A stretch of 64,000 bases of DNA from Primula veris. Taxonomy: Eukaryota; Streptophyta; Magnoliopsida; Ericales; Primulaceae. The position numbers and the translations under genes were made by a program. Of this stretch, positions 35,101 through 50,100 are shown one piece after another (the first letter of the stretch is position 1; each line of letters starts with the position of its first letter). The DNA lies in assembly GCA_963682055.1 (NCBI GenBank), contig OY821742.1:4673816-4737815 (forward strand), written 5' to 3'. Below the pieces are notes generated by a model, which searched no databases, was not told where the DNA came from, and was given only the letters and a program-made list of their open reading frames with translations.

Positions 35101-38100
35101 TGTTCCATGAGTTTCTCATGACGATACCTAGCGTAAAGTACTCCCAGTTCCGTAAAGATGCCCATATGAGCACGCTCTAAACCTAGACCACTTTCCATGA
35201 GGGAAATTAGCTCATTAAAGCAACCTCTGTTCTGATAGTATTCACTAACCTCTTCCAGGTCATCTACCTGCGTCAAGACATAAAACAATATTAAATGAAA
35301 AAACCTTACCCAGAAAATATGTGGTTAGCATAGCAAAAATAACTTATAGGAGCTACCCATAACTGAAGAAAGTAGCTTCTCAAAGCAGCTAACAAGTTTA
35401 ATAAGGAAAATCACTTTCGAACATCCTAATCATCTTTAAATAATTAGTACACCATACTGTTCAATTTCACTTTTTTGACAGCAATCTTCACAAACTCAAA
35501 GAAGTAGTATACTGATGACTCATCTATTTTAATACACACTTAATACACCGCCCTACACAAAATCTGATGATTATTACTCAACATATCAAAAACAATTAGT
35601 GCTTAAACTTTTGAATTCTAATGTTGGTGCAATGTTTTTGATTTCCGGCAGATTGGTGTTTAGTACACCATTACACTTGTTCAATTTAGAAAATTACTAA
35701 TGCTTTTGAATTAAAAGATTAACATTAGTGTCCTGATTGTTCCATTTTGGGAAATTAGTGTCTCAATGGTGATACTCATAGTATGGAACAGTAATTGTTA
35801 AAAGTTGGTATATATGAATATAATCTTCCCGAAGCTTCAATAGTTCAAAACTAAAGAAAAAATCTCTGACCCAGAACTAGACACGTAAAGAAGATCTTAG
35901 ACTTAAAAGATTTTACCTGTACAATAATGTTGAGTCCGCAGATTTGAGCTAATCGAAACTCCTCAGCATCAACACAAGCAAAGCAAACTTCCTTCCATGT
36001 CTTATTACTGTTTGCCTTTCTCGCAGCATCAACAGCACCTTGGAACTGTCTCAATTTCACAAGTGTGCAAGCCAACTTAGCCCAGTTTGAAATAAAAGCA
36101 AAGATTATCTTAGCGGCCTCGTACAACTCTTCATCATACAACCTATCACCAACATTGGGAAGATTAGCTACATTCGGCATGAGAATAAACTCTTCAATGT
36201 CACCCAATCTATCGATCTTTGCGTATGCATAGATTAGCTCACTGTCAACCCTGGGTTCCTTCGTCTTCTCTCTCACCATCAGGAGGTACTTCACTAAATC
36301 ATGATAAACATTTGCATCCTCAGCGGCACGAATAACATCCAAAAACTGAGATACATCATCTGCGTGTATGAATGATTCGATTGCCTCACTAACTAATCCC
36401 TCTCTTAGTTGAGCTTTACCCACCTCGCTCCAAACGACATCTTCTTCAACGCGGTATGCAAATTCAACGGCACGGTCAATGCTTCGAATATTGTCCAGCA
36501 AGACAGTCACAGCCTGGACATTCAGATTGAATTTCTTGAATATTGCATATGCTTCTTCATACAGCTGAGCTTCCACTGCTACCTCACCAACAGCGGGTCC
36601 ATCAAAGTTATCTAGTCTGTTTACATAATCCATAACTCTAGACGGGTCTGCCTTGATTGCCGTCAATATAAGCAAGTTTTGCAGATTAAAATTCCCACTG
36701 AATGCGGAATTTTGAAGCACAATCTTTTCAAGAAGTTCAATTAGTTCATGAGGAAGATCGGCGGTCATAAAAGATTTAACAGCTGCAGAAACTTGTTCAG
36801 GGCTCTTGCTTTCTGGCAAAGCAGTTGATACAACTTGGTCAATTAGTTGTCTTCTAAACTCGTTCTCAGGGTCTAGAACCTTCTCCCATAGATCACCATC
36901 CATCCTTTCAACAACGTACCTGAATTCAGGAGAAAACAATAAATGTATTTCAGCATCTAAAATAAACAAACATATATCACGATTAGAACAAGAAAAACAT
37001 ATATTTATATATAAATAGGGCCAGAAGATGTACAAACTGTAATTTGCCAATATATCTATCAACCAAAGAAATAACTATGTCCCTAACCTGGCTTGAAGTT
37101 TAAACAATGAATTCTTGTTTGTAACATTGATAAGTTCTTCGTCACACTGTCCTCGGCGGTAAGCAACAACTGCAAGTGTAGGATCGCGCTTCTCACAGTA
37201 TTTACCCACAACACGTGAGTCATAGTAAGGATTAGTGGTGAGGAACTGTTCCGAGTTATTGTTGCTGTCAATAATAATTTTACCAAGCGCATTATGGACA
37301 TGAACGTCTTGGCTTCCTTCGCTCACAAGATGTTCCAAGAATTGAGTGAGTAATCGAAGTCGATTCCTGAAACCACAAGTATGGGGGGTTTTAGGTTACC
37401 AGAAGAGAGAGAGAGAGAGAAGCAGAATCAAAAGTAGGATTTTATTTGATATTCCTGGCGTACTCATTATTTTTCAAAAACACTACAGATAGGCTGCAAA
37501 TTATTCCCCCGAAAAAATCCAAACAATAATTATACAGGCGTTGTTTGGTTGCATTTTATTTTATTTTGCCTTGACAACTGGAGTGCATTTGGTTGACCAC
37601 CTTGAAAGCTGAGATTTTCTAATTTTGTGGGCTGCATAAGGTTTTAGAAGCTTATCAAGGTGGATGAACCTAAGTGTTTTTCAAAAACTAAAAAAACACC
37701 AGCTTATCTGCTTAAGAGCTGCAACAAAACAAACTTATTATAACTTTTGAAAGCAAAGCAAATATGTTTTAGCGGACTTGAATTTACTTCTGAATTTTTT
37801 TACTTCAGGGATATTTATTGAAAGGGAAAAAACCTTTTCTCGCATTCCTCAACCAAAGGTTCAACTGGTAGCAAAGAACGGACAGACAGAATTAGGCCTT
37901 TAATGAAATCTTCCGGACACTCATCATCCAAGAGTTGTCCAACAACCAAAGGTGCATTTCCTGGATTAACCTATAGAAAAATAAAAATAAAAATAATCAC
38001 CAACATAAGCATCACAAGGAAACTAAATCTGTAGCAACCTGAGCCAAGAACCATGCTTACCTTTTGAACATAACCTTCAATATAGCGCAACATATTGTTG

Positions 38101-41100
38101 GAATATAAGTAGTGTGTAAGATCTGGGACATATCCATAACGATCACACACGTTTATAAGTGGTCTTGCATCAGGAAGCTTGGCCTCCATCAGAAAGTTTT
38201 TTGTTTTTTCAGGATCAAAGAAATTTGATTCTCTAGTTACACGCTCAACCTCCTTAATTTGACCAGTCTTAGCAGCTGCCTCAATATACTTGAAGTGAAT
38301 TTCTGGATTCTCACTATAACAGAAAACATACATTGTGAGTTATAGAGTACAAAATGCCGGAAACTTTTTCTTCGTTGAAATGTTACCTAGAGCTCAAAGA
38401 TGACCCGAGAAAGAAGTACAATCCCTCGTATGATTTAAATTGTTCAAAAATCTTGATGCAAGAATCAACTCCCAACTGTTCGGAATACTCTTTGGCAACC
38501 TGTAAGTACCACATATAAGCAACATTGATTCGATATTATCAAAGATATTTCCACAAACAATAAGACAGAAACAAGTACCTGCACAATTATCTGAAGATTC
38601 CCCCTTAAATTCACCAAAAGAAGGTCTTTCATGCACTCCAGGGCCCACTCCCTGGAAAGAGTCCCAAAGAACTCAACAAGCGACTGCAAACGTAAAAGTG
38701 ATTTTAAAGACATGTACTACAATTACCAAATGCACAAAAAGAAAGTAGAAAACCATTTTACCTGTGGCTCAATAGCATGAGTATTCACAATCACACGTTT
38801 AATATCCGGAAGTTCATTGTAATGCTGCAAAAGATGCAATATATTATGATTACCAGCATTACATCAAAACAATGTATTAAAAAACGAGCCTTAAGGCGCC
38901 TTGGAGCGCGCCTCATAACAAAGCGTGAGTTATTTTTTGTTGAGATTCCGAGTTAAACGCAAATAACAGACCTTATTGCGTAAATAGCGTGCATTAGGGT
39001 GCAAATAATGCGCATCAGTGCGATGTATCAAAAACTATATCGTTTAAATATTAAATTGCTCTACATCCTTTGCTATTTTTTATTATGAACAATCATGGCC
39101 TCTCTCTCTCCAGACCTACTCCATGAAAGTCTCTCTCTCTCATCCTTTTCTCTCATTATCTCTCTCTCTCTCTCTGGTTTTAGATTATAATTTAATTTTG
39201 ATTTAAATATGAACCTTTTATTTGTTAGCGTGTAGCCGTGTATAATAATCGTAGATGTGTAATGACTGATGCCTCACCGTCCTTTACACAGAGCATCCAA
39301 ATCCGATCTTGTAATGGATACATTTTAGTATTTTACACTTTTAAGATTCTATTTAAATGAAAACACTGTAAGATTCAGTACTACTTTTCTTGATTGTTTG
39401 TACGTAGAACATGGGCCTGAGCAAGAAACAAGATTTTGCTTGGGCATGGACTCAGCATATTCCTAACAATCCTAGATATTTCGCGTGTAAGTTTTGTGGT
39501 CATAAAATTACCGGAGGTAAATCGAGGTTTAACATTTTACAGAAGAGATCGAGGTTTAACCACTGTAAATGACTTCCCTTAAAAAAACATTTTACAAAAG
39601 ACAATATAAGTCATGCAAATAACAAAATCATGCGCATATCTATCCAAAAAATAACAAGCAGTTCCTATCGTTTCCTAAAGTTTAATGTTTTGTCCTTTTT
39701 GTTTTACTTTCTTCTAATATATACTTTGTAGTTAAGTCTCACATACATCATCCAAAAAAAAAAATTATCATATTTGTTCAAACTTCATCTGAAAAAAAAA
39801 TCAATTACTATTTTGAAACCTACTTTTAATAAATTTATTAGTTGAATAACAATGAATGGATTGAAAGATAAAAAAGCAATTGATTCAGGCAAAAATCTTC
39901 TTACTTAGCAATATGTTAGAGCAAAATACTGCAATTATAAGCTTTTATTCATTTATTTTTATTTTAGTTCCTAAACTTTCATGAACTTGTTTATAAAACT
40001 GTTTTTCACAAAAAAATAACATGATAAATTCGGTATGCGCCTAAGAGCCATAAATGACTGTAAATTAATAGAATTCCCCGCAAAACTTTCCTACAAAACA
40101 AACAGAGCCTAAAACTTTGCAAGCTCAAATATCGAATCTTTCCAGTGAAGGCTGAAGCCGTGACAAATGCGCCACTTGGCAACTATCAAACTTCCTTAAG
40201 AAGAGAGTCATTTCTTTCCCGTGAGCCTACACTTACTCCCGAGCCGTCTTCTCCTCGCAACCCAAATTTTAGTCCCTAGTCCGCAACTCAGGCCTATCAG
40301 GCTGTACAGGAAGAAAGTTACAAGTGGTAGTCGCAAGCCCACTCCGCAACTCAAGCCTATCAGGCTATACAAGAAGAAAGTTACAAGTGGCAACTTCAAG
40401 TAAGACTGAAGTGTTTCTTTAACTTTATTCTTTACAACTCATAGTTTATACTTCCATGTATTTACTGCTTTAAAATTTTGTTGTACGGGTGTCCAAAAAT
40501 GCAAGAAAAATATCACTAAAAGTACATGAATGTGAATGATCTGTATGATGATGAAATCAAAAAATCAATTCGAATGATGATACCAATCCGGTATATCAGT
40601 TGAATTATGATGCTAGGAGTCGGAATGGCCATGATGTTGATCTTGTTGATGCCAATGAAGATGATGATTACGTGATTTTGAATTAAGATAATGTCGATGT
40701 CAATATGTTTGGCGATAATGAAGTCGATGGTGCATCCGGTGATGACATGAATGAAAATCTTCTTTTAGGAGAGGATGAAGGCTTTCAAGGATGATTTAGA
40801 TTAACGTTAGTGGTTCATCTTTCAAAATTATGTGTTTTGTTTAAGTTTTCACTTGCTGCTTCTGGTTCTAGACATTTGGTTTTATTTTAAATCTCCTATT
40901 TGATTCAACTGGATTATGTTATCTGTCTGCTCCTATTAGTATTCATGATTGGATAATGTCGATTAGATATGTTGGTGGATTTATCAATAATTTCTTTTGG
41001 TAAAGCTTACGCTTTTAGCATCGATACTTACGCTCCGGTCTACTCATAAAAAACAATTTAGCAATTTAAAACACTGCTTCAGTAAAATGTAAGGAAACCA

Positions 41101-44100
41101 ATAAAAAGGTGAACAACAATGGCTCAACTTACCTGAAGAGCTTGCACATATAGACCAGCTTTCTCACAAAGCTGAGCTATACGAGGACGGTCATAATGGC
41201 TAAACATTCCATTTGCTAAAATAGCATCCGCCACATTGGGAAACGTGACAAGATTAATTTCCAGAACCTGCATCAAGATAAATAATGAAACAAAGCAACA
41301 AATAATAAGGAACTTCTTAGTTTTTGAATATAAAAGTTACCTTCGTCTGCAGATGAGCATGTTCTGGCAAATTGGGCTTCAAAACATCTAACAAAAAGGC
41401 TGTTGCCTCACGAATCAAGTTCCTCTGATTGAAAAATAAAAATAACTCATGTTGTAAAAAGAACATCCGCAATGTAATTGACAGACTAAAAGAAAAATAA
41501 AAACTCAGCAACTCTAAAAATCAGAAACAAACAATAAACCGTGGAGCACAAAAGCTTCTGCTGGAAATTAATAAATCATGTAGGTGGGGTGTAGAAACCT
41601 GGAGAAAGAGATCTGTTATTGTGTTATAATCAACTGGGCAACCTCCCTCCATTTGAGACATCATCAATGCAAAGTTGACAGCTCCCTGCACAAAGAAAAA
41701 AAAACAGGGTGTGAAGAAATAAAATTACATATACCATTTCAGAAACTATTTAGAGCTTAAACCAAAGCTCATACATATTTAAATAGGAGCAATCATGGAA
41801 AGGCACCAGATAGTTGCACGTAAACTAAAATGCAGCCAAAAATTTAGAATGAATAGTAAGTCTCTCGTATACAAGTTTTCAAAAGGAATTAGTTTTCATC
41901 CACTACTGGCAATCATTGTTATTCCACAAGTGTATGCAAACCCATCAGTGTGAAATTGTACTCGTTTTGTAAGACTCACTTTCAGTGTATAAAATTTCCT
42001 ATACCAGGGTAGAAAATAAAGTTAAAGAAAAGCCTCACAACAGCATAGAGGCAAGTTCTGTTATTAGCCAACTGATATTTCTCTCGTGACACTTAAGACA
42101 CGTAATATTAAGAGAAGTGATCAAAAATAGAACCTTTTGATGTGCCATACAATTCATGTTCCTTTTCCAAACATACCACACTTTCACAGAATATTGATGC
42201 AAATGCAACCAAATTGATTCAAACCGGTACCAAATAATTAATGGAATAACCAAATTGTTTCAAGTTTTATTTGTTTTAAGTTGTAATAAGCTATCTTTAC
42301 GATCATTGTTTAATGAAATAGTGGGTTTACCCACAAATTTATATATAAAAAAAATGGAATAACATTTCAAACTGAACTTTGAACTCTATACCTGAGGATC
42401 TGACCGGAGAATCGTTTGCAAGAGGAACAAATAATCAGGTGTATAACCAACCTACATACAAACGCAGATTAATAAGGATAGTTAACCTTAAAAGTGAGTA
42501 CACAAGCATGGTCCAATTAGCTACCAGTGCGGTAAATTACAAACAAAAAGAAAGAAAATGTGAGGATAAGGTGTCTCGTATTTTACCAAGACAGCCTAAA
42601 ATCTAAAAACCAAGTAAACAAGTACAATAATGTCCAAGAACAAATCATGTGAAATGCAATAAAACTTTACCTGCTTCGAATAAATCAGGATTTTGTCAAA
42701 CTCACGGCGTTCAGCAAAAGCTGCAACAACTTTCGGAGTCACTCTAGCTTTAATGTATATTTTCAATGCCAGGTCATTGTCCAGAGTCTACACAAAAATT
42801 TGGATTACAAAATATTAATAGAGGTGATGGTTAGCTGATACTTCAACTCAAAAATATAATATCATCAGCCTATTATTAGACCTTGACAAGGTCTCCAAGC
42901 TCTTCACTGCATTCCAGCTTATCTTCAGCTAACCAATTCTCCAAAAGACTCTTCTTGTTCTGATTTACGACAAGGCGTGATAGCTCTAGTGATTCAAAAA
43001 CGTTGAGCTTCCCTTTGGTCAAAAGAGTTCCAAAATACTGCAACAAAGGTGGTGTTTGCCCAGTTTGTACAGGAACACTCTGCAAGCAATAAAACATTCA
43101 GCACAAATCTTTCAAGGTATACAAATCAAGATGATTTTTGAAATCACTTTATTCTGCCCTTGAAAAACTACAATTTCAGCAGAAAATGGAACAAATAGTG
43201 CCCCATCTAAAGTCCTGATGTACATGAATAAGGTATTTCCCGATGGATTATTATGTAAAGGATGCAAACATGTAATTAGTTATGCTTATGTGGCAAAGCC
43301 TCCATATTATTACTAACGCGATAGTTCATCTCCCGGTAGTCCAAGGGCATCTTACTAAGCAAACTAAAAGAAAGCCTCCCAGCACCCAATCTGGTACAAT
43401 CACAAAGCCAACAAGGCAACTAATATTACCATCTCCATCCCCAAACATAATAGTCTCATCAGCAGAATATATGCGAGTAGTATTTTGAAACAGTAAACAT
43501 TTTTTTTGGGATGGAGTGAATAATAAGTATTCATACTCTTGTTTGGAAAGACAATACTTAAAAAATAATCATGAGCAGCAGGCCTATCGCCATACACTAC
43601 AGGCACAAGCTAGCACCACTTACCAAGCCCAGGACACAAGGGCAAATGATTTCGAATAGAATGAGAGGAACAGAGACAAGAGAGAAAATAGAGAGGATAA
43701 TAGTAGAATAGAACAACAGAATTAATTATTTAGTTCTCAATAATCGTCCACATATTTTCACAAATATACGTATCAAGTATTAACTACAAAAAAAATGATC
43801 CTCTTAGTAATTCGAAAGATGAATGAATAGCCAGAAAAGGAAAGTGATGGGAAAGAATCACCAGCTCTAGAGCAAACCAAAACCAAAAATTAAACTAAAA
43901 TAAGAAACAGAATACGTACATGAAATTTTGCAACTGTATCGCGAGTTCGGAGGATCCCTTGTGGAGAATCTGCAGCAAGTTCAGCAGCCTCCTTATACTT
44001 CCCTTGAGCAAATAATTCTTGGAACCGTTGGACTACCTGAGACGACCAAAACAGCAGTCAATAGATATCAAATAGAGGAGATTTTTACGACGAGCCGCAC

Positions 44101-47100
44101 AAAAGGAACGTTCAACAAAAACATTTTTTTATTTACCAAATTCTCAGCACCGGGCAGGTTTCCTCTCTTAGCAAGACTGACAGCAAGCTCCAGATTGTTC
44201 AACTGTAAGAATAACCAGCATTCCAAAAATCAAGTTAGTTATCAAGCTCTAGAGTTCATATATATTCATGAAAACAAGGATCACCTCACAAAAGGGAAAA
44301 AAAGAAAGTAATCAAAGGAACTAATTGCCAAAACATACTTGACCACTAATAAAAGGCACAATAGTTGCTTCATTCACAGTTGCAAGCAACACTTGGCCGC
44401 GTCTATTTATAGCATAGAAACCTCCAACAGATGAAGCTTCTGATGTCAGAAAAATTGGGTCCGGGCTTATTCTATTTCTGTAAACAGCTGTAGCTGTCTC
44501 TAGATCATATACAAAGAGGAGGCCTAATTTGGTGATGACATAGATTAAGCTATACTTGTGGGAGATCTGCCAGGGTATGAAACAGCATTAAAAGAAACTG
44601 CAAGTTTGCAATGCAAATACAGAATAACAAAGTATATATAAATGAATTCTGGAAAAAGCATACCTGCATGGCAACTGGAAAGTCATCAGCGAAATCTGGA
44701 GGAAAGAAAAGGTCTGCTTGCTTCTTGGAAAAGGATGCTTTCCCTGCAAGCAAATGCAAAATTTAAAAGGCACGAACATCTGTAGCCATGAGTGGGAAAT
44801 TTCTGGTTATAATTTGTGATGAGTTAGATACTTTTTGGTTGAACGACGACAAGTGGAAATTAAACTAATCTGCACCCAACATTTAAATATGGAAAAATGG
44901 TAAACTAGCACAAGACCAGACCAGTTGCTTTTAAGATAAACTCCCTCATGACACCAAAAGAAAATTCAAGAACTGTGTGGGTGGATCTTTAATCCACTCA
45001 GAAATGCTTAACACATTATGGAAGCTATCTAGACTTCAATGCAACCAAATTACAGAGTCAATCAAACCATCCGGTGTTAAATGTATTCTACAAGGAGACA
45101 CGGATAAGCTTAGCAATCCATTTTCAACTGGAAAAACCTAGAAACTAATGACCACCCATACTGAATCTCCAGAATCAGTAATCTAAAAGCAAAAATACTT
45201 TCGAACCGTAATTCAATTAGTATATAAAATACTGAAAATTAAAAGATAAAACAGGATATTTACGTACATTAATTCGATCGTCAGAAACTAAATTTGAACA
45301 ACTAAAGGAAATATACCTGCCTGAGCACCAAGCTCAATGATATGTAACTTTGAAGTGACCTGACCGGCATTAACAGTTTTTGTTGCAAAAGAAATCAGGA
45401 CAGATGGATTCTCATTTCCAGAAACCTATATAAAAAAGGTACCAACCAAAACTTCAAGACACCTGTAATCACAATATAATTAAAAACTTGTAAAAGCAAA
45501 TGCAGAGATATTACTTTGAATGAAGCAAATGCTGCCGCATGTGCTTCCAGGGCTTGACTGCGTTGCTGATCCATAGAAAACAGTTGCATGTTTCCTTTTA
45601 CTAGTTGGGCCCTCTGAAAAGCATAAAGGGAACACATGAACAAACTGTATGTGCGAAAACATGTATCATTTAAAGGAGAAGAATATTATCGCGTTAGCTT
45701 CTTCTTACTGCTAATGCACATTACAGGAACATGAACATCATTATGAACATGCAACTACATTTTCTAATTCTATTAAAAAGAACCGGTATGGGCAGTGAAT
45801 CATTATACCTACACAATTAAGTAGATTCAATTTAATCCAAAACCAATGACTTGCCAAGGGGACAACTCAAATAAACTGAAGAGAATTTACTCTTTCACGC
45901 AACTAGAGAACAAAAGCTCAGTGAAACTACTGGAGGAGAAGTGTGAAAATTTCAGGAAAATTGAATTTCAACACTTGGAATGAGTCCGAAGAGTAGAAGG
46001 AAAAGAAATGTAGACCAAAGACTACACTTACGTATCCTACCTAAGCAAGGAATTAACGCGGTGGGACACAAACAACCAAACATATCAATGAATTAGCTTG
46101 AATTAAACACACAACAGAAGAGGTGTAACACTGGCACCTATAATCAACACAGTGCGCAAACATCAAAGTTTAAAAGAACTTATGTAAGACTCTCTACTGT
46201 GAATCAATTCCTAACAAAGATTATCTTTACAGGTGCTCCAATTTACCATGTTAGGGACTTGGCAGATTTGTAGGATTGGATCCTAGTACTAGGACTAAAA
46301 CATGGACAACCAGAAACAGAGAGCACCGGCAACATCTATATCTACTTAATTGCTAGCGCTCTGGAACCTTATTTTCTAAGCTATTGGACCTAATTCAGCT
46401 GTGTCTCTAAATATCAAATCAGTATCTCTAGACTATCAAAGAATCCTTAGAATTTTGATTCTTGATCAATTTCATGTCAAGCGAAGATGTATAAACTCTT
46501 TAATTTTCTGGATGTTCTAATACTTGTTATTTTTTACTAGTTTAGAGTAAACAAACCTTTCCCATTTCATTTTCTATTCTACTAGCATTTGGAAGCAAAT
46601 AACTGCAGCAGTATTAATCTAAAGACAATAAAAATTCATCAAACAATATCAAAAGGAGAATTAATCAAATTAACTGGAAGGGTTGTGAGCAGAAACATAC
46701 ATCAGGGGAACCAGGAGCGATTCCAATCAAAACCAACCATTTTTCAGTGGGATCGCATCGATAATTAATTATTTGATTGTTGGATAAATTTGTTGTCCTG
46801 TCGAACATCTTCATAGGTTCAGAATCACCTACAGGAAAGGAGAGTCGAGCAATTTCACAACTCGGTTAAGGAATATGGTGTACATATACACAATTCAAAA
46901 GCATAAACAAGCATGAAACCGACCTTCAGTAGACCAATGATATACAGCTGTTTGTGTTACAAGACCCAACGTCTTTTGTGTGATCCACTTCCAAAAAACC
47001 ACCTGCCCGCATATAGACATATAATATTGAAGACTTCAATGAATGATACAAATTTAACAAGTGTAGAGCTGTGTATGAACAAATATATATGTTTGTTACC

Positions 47101-50100
47101 TGCTCAGGCATTTGATATGATTTCATCTTTGCTTTCATCTCAATGTTAAATATCTGCAGGTGATCTTGAGTAGTTCCCGCAAGTTGAGCTTCAAATAAAT
47201 AAGACCATATCATGAGCTAAAAAAATTCAAGACACTTCTTTTTCTCAAAGGAGAAAAAAATGTACTTGTATGAAATGATGCTAATCACATATCTAAACAC
47301 AAGTCTCGTAGTGTAAATGCTAAAGCCTTCAGATCACCTTGTCCAGATATACTAGTGTCCCATAACTCTAAAACACTTATTTAGTCATCATATCCTTAAA
47401 AAACATATGCGATAAAAACTAGGCAGTAACTAATTACCGCACTATAACATAAGAGCAGGAGTAACAATATGGTAAATCAGGTGTACCAAATGTGTGGTGC
47501 GCCATTCCATAGATTTTTGACACTTGTCACTTGTTAATGCATCTGTATGTACCCAATAGTAGCCAAATTCAAAATTCATCGTGGCCATGTTTAATGACAG
47601 TTATTAATGCCCTATATTCCCCACTACCCAACTTTCATACGGAATCTTTTATTCTCTCTCCTAAAAACAATTAATTGCCACCGTTATTTTTATATTCTTT
47701 CCCTTTAAAAATACTTATAATTTTTTGATTATTTAAAAGGTAAAAGTGAATGTTGGTAAATATGTGAACTGAAAATTTCACTTTTCATCCCAATAAATAC
47801 CCAAATAAAAATAAAAATAAAAAAACCTAGTGGAAACTACCATAAACACAAATATTAATTAAAATTTAAAAAATACTAATCAAAAAATCTTTTTAATCAA
47901 AACAGGACTTTGTACCGTCTGTCAATTTTTCAACATTTTAAAATTCCAAAAAAAATGGAGAACCCTAGAGGTGACCACCCTTAACTTAAATATTAATTAA
48001 AATTGAAAAAAAAAATATTGATATATTTTTCTAATGAAAACGGAATATTGTCTCGTCCGTTAAATTTTCAACCGAATAAAAACCCAAAAATAATTAAAAA
48101 AAACTCGTTGGGATTACCATAAAATTAAATTTTAACTGAAGTTTATAATATATTAATTAAAATATATTTTAAATCACAACCGGATATATTTTTGTCCAAC
48201 AATGATAATAAACAAAACAAAACAAAACTAGAAAATTTTCATTGAAGTTATACGTAGTAGTAGTGCACGTGGGTTGTGGATGCATTTATCCAGGAGCTTT
48301 TTTTTAATATTCGATTATTAATTATGTGAATTTCATAATTAAATTCCTCCATGAAATACATACACATGTCATGTACTAAGTGGGTTGGTGCACCACATCA
48401 TCTTGCTGATGTGGTAAACCGGGTTTTTATAGTGTTTCTCTAAGAGCAGACTATAAGGCAGAAAGCAAACAAGATCGTGTGCCAAATATTTAAGGAATTG
48501 CTTGTAAAACAGCATAACTAGTTGCTAATAAGCCACATAAGAAAAACCTTGTCAGCATCCCAAGCCAAGATAAAGAAAATAACTCGAGATGCTCATAAAG
48601 TTCATCTCAACCCATACTTTGGGATACTTAATCATATCTGCCAGAACCCGTACTTCAAAAATCAATTTATTCTTTAACAAATGAACGTTTGTGGTAAATC
48701 TGATACAGACAGATAATAACTGGTGAAATAGTTATCTTTTTATGCTACACATTGCAAAGGTATGAACAGAATAAGCAGAAATGCTAATTAGTACCTTTAA
48801 GAGCAAGAATTTTGGAGTTTGGATTCATAAGGGCCGAATCTGCTGTGATGGGCCTTCTTAGTGGCTGCATCGGCATACTCATATCTATAATCACGACACT
48901 GTTCTGCGGTGAAGTTTCCCGAACACAAATATACTTATCGGATTCCATAGTAACATGCGTGAACGTGATAAACTGTGGATTGATCCCTACGCTAGGAAGC
49001 TGCATAAAAAGAAGCACAAGAAAGTTAGAATTTGTTTTCAGTTTCTCAGTAGCCTCCAAGTCTTAGGTCGAAAATGCAAAGACAGCAGTTTTGCACTCCG
49101 GTAAGGTTGCAATTTTTTAATCTATTGTGACATGAAAGGTCATTGTCAGTTTAAGGATAACAAATTTTTGAGATGCAGATTAATCCATGGAGTAGTTTAA
49201 GTCTTTAAGATATGCAGAAATCATGAAGATGTCGTATTATGACAATAACCTAGTCAGTCACTCAAATTAGTGAATTCAACACTTCTAATGACATTTATTA
49301 GTCTTTTCACTAAATTCAACAAAATAGACAAATTCGTAAATACTGTAAGTTCTTAATTTTCCCAAATAAAGCGCTAACATACAGATCTGGAAACATAGTA
49401 ACAAAATGAAACTCTGTCTTACTTCAATAACTTATAAGCAACAAAATTAGCTTTAAAAGTTATAAACAGTGAAAACTAAAATTATAAATAAGAATTTAGA
49501 AACAATGGGCCCTAAATAAACTTCAAAATAACTACAGAAGTCCAATAAACACTTCAAATAACAATCTTTCTTCACTAAATTTAACCAAGTATATATGGAT
49601 TAGCAGTTTTCACTAAATTTAAAAGAAGTATAAATTTAACAAATCAGTATTCACTGAATTCAAAACCAAATCAAGCTTCAATTACAGTAAAGACGCTTCT
49701 ACTAACAATTAATCTTCACTTAATTAAATAAAATATCCAAATCCGTATGTACTATCAGCTCTTAATTTTCCCAACCAAGCGCTAACATACAGATCTACAA
49801 CATAGTAACAAATGAAATTCTGTCTTATTTCAATAACTTCTAAACAACAAAATTACATTTAAAATTTATAAATAGTGAGCCCTAAAAAAACTTCAAAATC
49901 ACTACAGAAGTCCAATAAACACTAAACCACTAATGACAATCAATCTTCAGTAATTTAACTTAGTATATATGGATTAGCAGTTTACATAGTTTTCCCTAGT
50001 ATAAGTAACTTTTTTTTTTCAACGAACTTGCTCATTATCATTAATAATAACCTGCCCCTAGTATAAGCAACTAAGTAAGTATACATTTAACCAATCAGTG

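Larger units (their letters stand above)
38880..41060 (+). mobile_element. Decayed hAT-like transposon in clathrin intron 17
   Basis: Intron 17 (38825-41132, 2.3 kb) is much longer than its neighbours and contains transposase-like debris on the plus strand. A BED-finger fragment (39412-39549) is followed by a 63-bp tandem duplication (40281-40391) and an acidic segment around 40570-40795 ([14 protein letters not shown], then [14 protein letters not shown]). That resembles the acidic tails of plant hAT-like proteins. The left end carries GC-rich motifs (ccttaaggcgccttggagcgcgcct) of the sort found near hAT ends. Terminal repeats and target duplication were not identified, so limits are approximate. 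Confidence 0.5.

Noticed and set aside
40208..40403. Frames of 60-63 codons on both strands in clathrin intron 17
   Set aside because: They reflect the 63-bp tandem duplication within transposon debris and are not independent genes.
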